Shown piece by piece: positions 5,790 to 10,605 of a stretch of 10,605 nt of DNA. The stretch is from Desulfovibrio sp. (GTDB lineage Bacteria; Desulfobacterota; Desulfovibrionia; Desulfovibrionales; Desulfovibrionaceae). The notes beneath the pieces were generated by a model. That model did no database searches, was not told where the DNA came from, and was given only the letters and a program-made list of their open reading frames with translations. Where the stretch lies: NCBI GenBank assembly GCA_028708195.1, contig JAQVZK010000052.1, positions 1-10,605 on the forward strand, in the 5' to 3' direction. The position numbers and the translations under genes are program-made. Positions within the stretch are counted from its first letter, which is position 1; each line of letters starts with the position of its first letter.

Positions 5790-6494
5790 TTAACTCTTGC
5801 GCTGTTCTCTGTAACCGCTGAACATGGCAGATACAAGGGTGGTCTTGCCCATAATTTCTTCACGGATGACCATGTATATGTGCACAGTCACAAAGGTCAC
5901 CAGCAGCAGCATGCCAAGGCGGTGCAGGCTGCGCAGTTCTTGTCCATTGCCGCCTATCCAGTAGGCGAAGTCCAGTACAAAGAGAAAGGGCCTGAAGAAG
6001 GCCAGATGGCTGCTTTCCGCATACATGCCAAGGCCTGTGAGCATTATGACCAGCATGAATACCATGCCTACGGCCATTCCGGCCTGCGCCAGGGGGTTGT
6101 GGCCCACATAGGCTCGCGGTTCCTTATCCAGAAAGAGGTACCAGCGTATGTCATGCCAGAGGTCACTCCACCATGCCTTGCTCCAGACGGGCAAAATGAT
6201 CAGCTCACGCGAATAGCGGTTGCCGATGATGCCATACAGATAACGAAGCACCGTGGATATGATGAGCACAAAGCCTGCTATAAAGTGCGCCATGCGCGTA
6301 TAGCCCATATAGAAGGTATCGTAGGCCGACGTGCCTGACACAGAAAGCCAGGGTTTGCCTATGATGTAGCCTGTTACAATGAGCACGCATACGCAAATGA
6401 CCATGACCCAGTGCCAGATGCGGATGGGCAGCTGGAATACGTAGACGCTCTTGCCCAAAGGCATTTCAGGCGGATTTGTATTTATATCGCTCAT
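5790..6494 (-). CDS. hyaC: Hydrogenase cytochrome b subunit HyaC
   Basis: A 234-residue membrane protein that anchors the hydrogenase and passes electrons from H2 to quinone through two b hemes. Four hydrophobic segments are visible, near 27-46, 67-90, 135-158 and 192-212. Histidines H28 (PIRIWHW), H70 (ARMAHF), H191 (LRSLHRLG) and H205 (VTVHIYM) lie in or at the segments where the Ni/Fe-hydrogenase b-type cytochrome family has its heme ligands. The blocks GNRYSREL (91-98) and IRWYLFL (116-122) recall E. coli HyaC closely, from memory. AGGAGA precedes the ATG. It follows hyaB by 53 bases. In the family, HyaC/HupC proteins dock on the C-terminal helix of the small subunit, which is present here. 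This implies quinone as acceptor rather than the cytochrome c3 used by most periplasmic Desulfovibrio hydrogenases. Confidence 0.93.
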   Translation of the reverse strand: MSDINTNPPEMPLGKSVYVFQLPIRIWHWVMVICVCVLIVTGYIIGKPWLSVSGTSAYDTFYMGYTRMAHFIAGFVLIISTVLRYLYGIIGNRYSRELIILPVWSKAWWSDLWHDIRWYLFLDKEPRAYVGHNPLAQAGMAVGMVFMLVIMLTGLGMYAESSHLAFFRPFLFVLDFAYWIGGNGQELRSLHRLGMLLLVTFVTVHIYMVIREEIMGKTTLVSAMFSGYREQRKS

Positions 6495-6547
6495 GATAGT
6501 TCTCCTACGCGTAAGGCGCGGTGCGCCCGGCGTCAGCGGGGCAGGCG

Positions 6548-8362
6548 CTACATGCCCCGATCCATGCGTACGGTGAGCAGGTCCTTGCCGTCAGGCCCGA
6601 TGATGTGGGTCGAACAGGCCAGACACGGGTCAAAGCTGTGCAGGGTGCGCAAGATTTCCAGGGGTTGTTCTGGAATGGCCATCCTTGTGTTCATCAGCGA
6701 GGCCTCGTAGGCGCTCAACTGGCCATCAGGGCTGCGGGGCGCGCCGTTCCAGGTGGTGGGCACCACGCACTGGTAGCTTTCAATCTTTCTGTCCTTGATC
6801 TTGACCCAGTGCCCCAACGCGCCACGGGGGGCCTCGGTAAAGCCCACGCCGCGCAGTTCAGTGGTGGGCCAGGTTTCGGGCTTCCACTTGGTGGTATTGG
6901 CGGTGGTGCGTATGCCGTTCTTGAGGTTGGTGATGAGGCGGTCATAGAAGTAGCGCATTTTTTCTGCCGACCAGGCAAGCTCCAGCGAGCGAGCGGCAAT
7001 GCGGCCCAGGGTGGACTGAAGAACCGTCACAGGCACGCCACCGGCGCGGCCCAGAAAATCATCAACCAGGCCCTTGATTTCGCCGTCCTTGCGAGCGTAG
7101 CCGATGAGCATGCGGGCCAGGGGGCCCACTTCCATCTGGTGGCCACGCCACAGCGGTGTTTTGAGCCAGGAGTAGCGGTCCTGTTCGTCCACCTGTTTGA
7201 GGTTGGTGGGCGTGCCCTTGATGTTGGGGCCGGGGTTGTAGTGCGGCTCGGTAACGCCTTGCCAGGGGTGCAGGCCGGTTTTGCCGGCAGGGTAGGGCTT
7301 GTACCAGGAGTGGTTGACCGTCTCCTGAATTTCTTCAGGGTCGGTGAGGCTTACGGGCAGCACTTCATTGAAGTTGCCGTTGATGATGGCACCGGGGGGC
7401 AGAAGCAGGCTTTTTTCGGAATAGTCGTTGGCTGTGTCGGGAATGCCGCCGTAGGCCAGAACCGAAAGCTTGGACAGCCCGCCGCCAATGTTGAGCCAGT
7501 CGCCGTAAAAGCCAGCCAGAGCCAGCGTGTCGGGGATGACAACCTGCTGGGCAAAGGTGCGGCAGCGCTCGATAACCTGAAGGATGAAGTCAAGGCGTTC
7601 CTGATTGATAACGTCGGCAGCGCCCACACCGTCAATGTTGAGAGAGCAGGGCACGCCGCCCACCAGCCAGTTGGGGTGAGGGTTTTTGCCACCAAAGATG
7701 GTGTGGATGTGCACCACGTCTTTCTGGAAGTCCAGAGCTTCAATATAGTGGGCAACCACCATAAGGTTGGCTTCGGGGGACAGCTTGTAGGCAGGGTGGC
7801 CCCAGTAGCCGTTGGTGAAGATGCCCAGTTGGCCAGAATTGATGAGTTTGAGCAGTTTGTCCTTGACGGACTTGAAGTAGCCCGGCGAAGAATTGGGCCA
7901 GGGCGAGAGTTTTTGCGCCAGTTCGGAGGTTGCCTTGGGGTCGGCTGTGGAAGCCGAAACCACGTCCACCCAGTCCAGACCGGTCAGGTGATACAAATGC
8001 ACCAGATGGTCATGGTACATGAGACAGAGCTGCATGAGATTACGGATGATGTTGGCATTGTCAGGAATATCAATGCCAAGCGCATTTTCGACAGCTTGTA
8101 CTGAGGACAGGGCGTGGGTGCCTGTGCAGACACCGCAGATGCGCTCGGTAAAGGCCCAGGCATCGCGCGGGTCACGGCCCTTGAGGATGATTTCTATACC
8201 GCGAAAGATGGTGCCACAGGAAACGGCATTGGTGATGACGTTGTCGTCATTGATGTTCACTTCGCAACGCAGGTGCCCTTCGATGCGGGTCACAGGGTCC
8301 ACAACGAGGCGGCGGCCTGCGTCAACAACAGTATATCCTTGCGTCTTGTATTCGTAGGACAT
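6548..8362 (-). CDS. hyaB: [NiFe] hydrogenase large subunit HyaB (group 1)
   Basis: The 604-residue catalytic subunit, which oxidises H2 at a Ni-Fe(CN)2CO site. The four nickel ligands are C76 and C79 in [10 protein letters not shown] and C580 and C583 in DPCLACSTH. The last ligand is Cys, not selenocysteine, so this is a NiFe rather than NiFeSe enzyme. E28 in RIEGH matches the conserved proton-transfer glutamate. The arginine in [10 protein letters not shown] (about 513) matches the active-site canopy arginine. The protein continues 18 residues past H586 ([10 protein letters not shown]...), the peptide HyaD is expected to remove. From memory, long blocks match E. coli HyaB, including the whole [19 protein letters not shown] region. 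A GAGGA that overlaps the hyaA stop precedes the ATG, so the two genes are probably translationally coupled. The subunit has no signal and is carried through the Tat system by HyaA. Confidence 0.96.
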   Translation of the reverse strand: MSYEYKTQGYTVVDAGRRLVVDPVTRIEGHLRCEVNINDDNVITNAVSCGTIFRGIEIILKGRDPRDAWAFTERICGVCTGTHALSSVQAVENALGIDIPDNANIIRNLMQLCLMYHDHLVHLYHLTGLDWVDVVSASTADPKATSELAQKLSPWPNSSPGYFKSVKDKLLKLINSGQLGIFTNGYWGHPAYKLSPEANLMVVAHYIEALDFQKDVVHIHTIFGGKNPHPNWLVGGVPCSLNIDGVGAADVINQERLDFILQVIERCRTFAQQVVIPDTLALAGFYGDWLNIGGGLSKLSVLAYGGIPDTANDYSEKSLLLPPGAIINGNFNEVLPVSLTDPEEIQETVNHSWYKPYPAGKTGLHPWQGVTEPHYNPGPNIKGTPTNLKQVDEQDRYSWLKTPLWRGHQMEVGPLARMLIGYARKDGEIKGLVDDFLGRAGGVPVTVLQSTLGRIAARSLELAWSAEKMRYFYDRLITNLKNGIRTTANTTKWKPETWPTTELRGVGFTEAPRGALGHWVKIKDRKIESYQCVVPTTWNGAPRSPDGQLSAYEASLMNTRMAIPEQPLEILRTLHSFDPCLACSTHIIGPDGKDLLTVRMDRGM

Positions 8363-8373
8363 GGGTGCGTTCC

Positions 8374-9480
8374 TCAGTTCTTGCTGGTGTCTTCGTTAAC
8401 TTCCGGGGCTTTCTTTTTGTCGCTGCAGGCATGGCGTATCATGCTGGCTGCACCATGAATGGCCACGCCCGCCGCCACTCCGGCCACAGCGGCGACCCCC
8501 ACGGTTTCAGCCGTGGAATTGGTGCCCATATGCGGAATGGTTGTGATACGGTCATAGAAGGACTGCTGATCCCAGAAGTTCTGCTCCGAGCAGCCAATGC
8601 AGCCGTGCCCGGACTGGATGGGAAAGGAAACGCCGTTGTTCCAGCGGGTGGAGGGGCAGGCATTATACGTGGTTGGGCCTTTACAACCCATCTTGTAGAG
8701 GCACAGGCCGGAGCGCGCGCCGTCGTCGTCCCACGACTCCACAAACTGGCCCGCATCAAAATGGGCACGCCGGTAGCACTGGTCGTGCACGCGTACACCG
8801 TAAAACATTTCGGGCCGCCCTTGTGCGTCAAGGCTCGGCAGGCGGTCATAGGTAATGATGTAGGTGAGAATGGAGCTCATGACTTCAGGAATGGCCGGGC
8901 AGCCGGGAACCTTGATCTGCGGCTTGTTGGGAAAAAGTTTGTGCAGCGGGGTGGCGGCCGTGGGGTTGGGCGAAGCCGCCTGCACACAGCCCCAGGATGC
9001 ACAGGTGCCCCAGGCAACGACGGCCTTGGCGTGCTCCACACCCATCTTGAGCTTTTCATAAAAAGGCTTGCCGCCATCAATGCAGTACATACCCTGTTCG
9101 TTCATAGGCACGTTGCCTTCAAGAGCGAGAATATACTGCTCCTTGTATTTTTCGATAGCCTGTTCATACGCGGCATTGGCCTGGTCGCCAGCCGCTGCCA
9201 TGATGGTATCCTGATAATCGAGAGCAATCATTGAAAGAATGATGTCTGCCGCAAGGGGGTGGGCGGTACGCAGGAATGATTCGGTGCAGCAGGAGCAGGA
9301 AAGCCCGTTGATCCAGAGCACGGGCAGGCGAGGTTTGGTGGAGAGAGCCTGAGCGATTGCCAGATCCGCGCCGGGGCCAAGCCCCATAGCGACGGCGGTA
9401 AGGGCGCAGAACTTCATGAAGTCTCGGCGGCTGACGCCTTTGTTGCGCAAAACTTCAGCGGTTGTTTCAAGATGTGCCAT
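8374..9480 (-). CDS. hyaA: [NiFe] hydrogenase small subunit HyaA, six-cysteine proximal cluster
   Basis: The 368-residue precursor of the electron-transfer subunit. A Tat signal (SRRDFMKF, 17-24) is followed by a hydrophobic region and predicted cleavage after A45 (AIAQA). The mature start, [15 protein letters not shown], is HyaA-like. Proximal cluster ligands are C62, C65, C160 and C194, plus two extra cysteines, C64 and C165. Subtracting 45 gives 17, 19, 20, 115, 120 and 149, the numbering of the [4Fe-3S] cluster in oxygen-tolerant MBH and Hyd-1. The distal cluster uses H232, C235, C260 and C266. The medial [3Fe-4S] cluster uses C275, C294 and C297, with proline at 287. A C-terminal helix (about 326-348) anchors the protein to the membrane and HyaC. 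GAGG precedes the ATG. It is the first gene of the operon, under the promoter near 9564. Confidence 0.96.
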   Translation of the reverse strand: MAHLETTAEVLRNKGVSRRDFMKFCALTAVAMGLGPGADLAIAQALSTKPRLPVLWINGLSCSCCTESFLRTAHPLAADIILSMIALDYQDTIMAAAGDQANAAYEQAIEKYKEQYILALEGNVPMNEQGMYCIDGGKPFYEKLKMGVEHAKAVVAWGTCASWGCVQAASPNPTAATPLHKLFPNKPQIKVPGCPAIPEVMSSILTYIITYDRLPSLDAQGRPEMFYGVRVHDQCYRRAHFDAGQFVESWDDDGARSGLCLYKMGCKGPTTYNACPSTRWNNGVSFPIQSGHGCIGCSEQNFWDQQSFYDRITTIPHMGTNSTAETVGVAAVAGVAAGVAIHGAASMIRHACSDKKKAPEVNEDTSKN

Positions 9481-9557
9481 AGTTACCTCAACGCTTGCTG
9501 GTTGGACGTGAGTCGTGAGGGAGAATGAAGCTGCGAACTGGAAGACCAGCTTGGTTT

Positions 9558-9589
9558 ACCTTTATTATAAAGGTTATCGATAAGGTTAT
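9558..9589 (-). promoter_or_regulatory. hya promoter and palindromic operator region
   Basis: On the - strand a perfect TATAAT (9564-9569) lies 83 bases before the hyaA ATG, with no recognisable -35 (GCTATA at 17-base spacing). The -10 is inside a perfect 17-base palindrome, ACCTTTAT-T-ATAAAGGT (9558-9574). This adjoins a second palindrome, TTATCGATAA (9574-9583). AAGGTTAT is repeated at 9570-9577 and 9582-9589. A strong -10 without a -35 plus symmetric sites suggests control by an activator or repressor, which I cannot name. Confidence 0.5.
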
Positions 9590-9742
9590 AGCCCTCTGCG
9601 AACAAAGGCAAGTGAAAATAATTAGGGAGTTACATACGTAAGAGTGGGGGGTGCCGTGTGCGGTTGCGGATGGATTTTTGCAGACCTGATATAATGAGAT
9701 AAGTATGGTGCATGATTATGCCTGAGATATGCCCGAGGGTAT

Positions 9743-9765
9743 AAAAAAGGGGGCTTTCGCCCCCC
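9743..9765 (-). terminator. Intrinsic terminator of the HdrD/DsrK-like gene
   Basis: Read on the - strand, GGGGGC-GAAA-GCCCCC is followed by TTTTTT (9748-9743). It is a GNRA-type tetraloop on a 6-bp GC stem with a U tract, about 120 bases after the stop codon. It insulates the hya operon from upstream transcription. Confidence 0.9.
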
Positions 9766-9842
9766 TGGATCAGACCAACATGAAAAATGTCTCTCTGCTG
9801 CGGCGAATTTTTGTAAAATCCGCCCACAAGATGCCCAATTGG

Positions 9843-9870
9843 CCCAGACATGCGTTGCCGCATGCCTGGG
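9843..9870 (-). other. 3' hairpin with GCAA tetraloop after the HdrD/DsrK-like gene
   Basis: The - strand transcript pairs CCCAGGCATGCG with CGCATGTCTGGG (one G-U wobble) around a GCAA loop, 14 bases after the stop. There is no U tract, so it looks like an mRNA-stabilising or processing hairpin rather than a terminator. Confidence 0.5.
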
Positions 9871-9884
9871 TTTCTTTGGGCTTA

Positions 9885-10605
9885 TTAGTCTTCAGCGCCT
9901 TCTTCACCTTCAAACTTGATGAAGCCGGGGGTCACGTTGGTCATGGCGTTGACAATCAGTTCCACCAAGCCGCCGTAAGCGAAGTTGTTCTTGGTATACA
10001 GGTCGTTGTGTTCAAGAATTTCGCGGATCTGGCCCTTGCAGTTGGAGCAGGGGGCGCAGATGTACTTACGGGTTTCGGGTCCAAGGCATTCCTTGAAAGC
10101 TTCGCTGATCTGCCACATCTTTTTGCGGCCAGAGATGTTGCCGCGCCATTGTTCGATGTTGTTGCGGGTCATGATGGCAAAGCCGGAACCGCCGCCGCAG
10201 CAGTAGTTGTCTACGCCATGGTGGGGCATTTCACGGAACTGGGGCGCAATTTTGCGGATAACTTCGCGCTGGGGCTCAACAATACCCATGAGGCGAACCA
10301 CGTTGCAGGGGTCATGCAGCGTCACCGGGAAATCATTGCGCGAAGGGTCGAGCTTGAGGCGGCCACTCATGATGATATCGCGCAGGGTAACGTAGCAGCT
10401 TTCACGCGGCACCTGGTATTCAAAGGGAATGACGCGGTCGGCAATGACTGTCAGGGCTTTGTGGGCATGGCCGCACTCGCCGATGACGATCTTTTTCACG
10501 CCCAGTTCCTTGGCGGCCATCATGTGCTGCAGGGCAATACGGGCGGTCTGGGCGTCGTCATAGAACACGCCGTAGTTCACGCCGTCATAGGCAAGCGCCT
10601 TGCTT
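9885..10605 (-). CDS. HdrD/DsrK/HmcF-type iron-sulfur protein, C-terminal part only
   Basis: The gene enters from the right edge. The frame is open up to base 10604, and the GTG at 10578-10580 is internal-looking (SKALAYDG-VNYGVFYDD). About 239 residues are visible. The cysteine pattern HDPC...34 residues...CCGGGSGF...CAPCSNC is the CCG domain of the heterodisulfide reductase family. In this family it binds a non-cubane [4Fe-4S] centre where thiol/disulfide chemistry occurs. IGECGHAHKA is typical of DsrK, HmcF and TmcB proteins of sulfate reducers. They form the cytoplasmic module of membrane redox complexes linking the quinone or periplasmic cytochrome pool to cytoplasmic sulfite or disulfide reduction. 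It is the last gene of its unit: a hairpin and a terminator follow, not dsrJ. HmcF, or DsrK of a DsrMK-only complex, would fit this; the gene name cannot be settled without the N-terminus. Confidence 0.85.
   Translation of the reverse strand, partial: SKALAYDGVNYGVFYDDAQTARIALQHMMAAKELGVKKIVIGECGHAHKALTVIADRVIPFEYQVPRESCYVTLRDIIMSGRLKLDPSRNDFPVTLHDPCNVVRLMGIVEPQREVIRKIAPQFREMPHHGVDNYCCGGGSGFAIMTRNNIEQWRGNISGRKKMWQISEAFKECLGPETRKYICAPCSNCKGQIREILEHNDLYTKNNFAYGGLVELIVNAMTNVTPGFIKFEGEEGAED

Larger units (their letters stand above)
9481..9884. other. 404-base gene-free stretch between the HdrD/DsrK-like gene and hyaA
   Basis: It holds, in the direction of transcription, the 3' hairpin at 9843-9870, the terminator at 9743-9765, the hya promoter palindromes and the hyaA leader. 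The open frame at 9630-9863 on the - strand runs through the terminator and is not credible. Confidence 0.65.

Noticed and set aside
6609..6623. Selenocysteine (NiFeSe) version of the large subunit
   Set aside because: The codons for C580 and C583 are ordinary Cys, so the enzyme is NiFe.
6521..8104. 527-codon open frame on + opposite hyaB
   Set aside because: It is antisense to a clear hydrogenase large subunit. Its composition (Val/Gly/His-rich, no domains) is that of a GC-rich shadow frame.
9630..9863. 77-codon open frame on - upstream of hyaA
   Set aside because: It contains an intrinsic terminator and overlaps the hairpin after the preceding gene.
1..10605. CRISPR array, tRNA or rRNA genes, insertion sequence
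   Set aside because: I saw no regular repeat-spacer pattern, no tRNA-like cloverleaf with CCA-type ends, and no transposase frame. The only repeats are the G-rich and short ones listed.

Overview
The window looks like a chromosomal segment of a Desulfovibrio-type sulfate-reducing deltaproteobacterium. The evidence is indirect. There is a membrane-bound [NiFe] hydrogenase operon, an HdrD/DsrK-type iron-sulfur protein of the kind found in sulfate-reducer redox complexes, a DnaA with an unusual DNA-binding motif, and G-rich intergenic hairpin repeats that I associate with Desulfovibrio genomes. No marker gene such as rRNA is present, so the genus is an inference.

Left part (1-2740), all on +: the 3' end of an unrecognised gene (2-406), a GNAT/FemAB-like acyltransferase (444-1448), a 441-base gap with a 20-bp perfect hairpin, then a small outer-membrane beta-barrel protein (1890-2567) with its own promoter and a terminator at 2711-2740.

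Middle (2741-5154): a 660-base gene-free stretch with G-rich tandem and hairpin repeats followed by AT-rich DNA, then a dnaA-family gene (3404-4840) with a textbook terminator. The DnaA protein keeps the Walker A lysine but appears to have lost the arginine finger and other ATP-sensing residues. A second copy of the G-rich hairpin repeat lies between dnaA and the convergent hydrogenase operon.

Right part (5155-9480), on -: a compact four-gene operon in the order hyaA-hyaB-hyaC-hyaD: small subunit, large subunit, cytochrome b, maturation endopeptidase. The small subunit carries all six cysteines expected for the [4Fe-3S] proximal cluster of oxygen-tolerant hydrogenases, which is unexpected for an anaerobic sulfate reducer. 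The Tat-exported heterodimer would oxidise H2 at the periplasmic face and pass electrons through the cytochrome b to the quinone pool. HyaD would remove an 18-residue tail from the large subunit. The hyaE and hyaF genes that follow in the E. coli operon are absent. The promoter region (about 9558-9589) contains overlapping palindromes.

Right edge (9885-10605), on -: the C-terminal part of an HdrD/DsrK/HmcF-type iron-sulfur protein, followed by a structured 3' region and a strong terminator at 9743-9765 that separates it from the hydrogenase operon.
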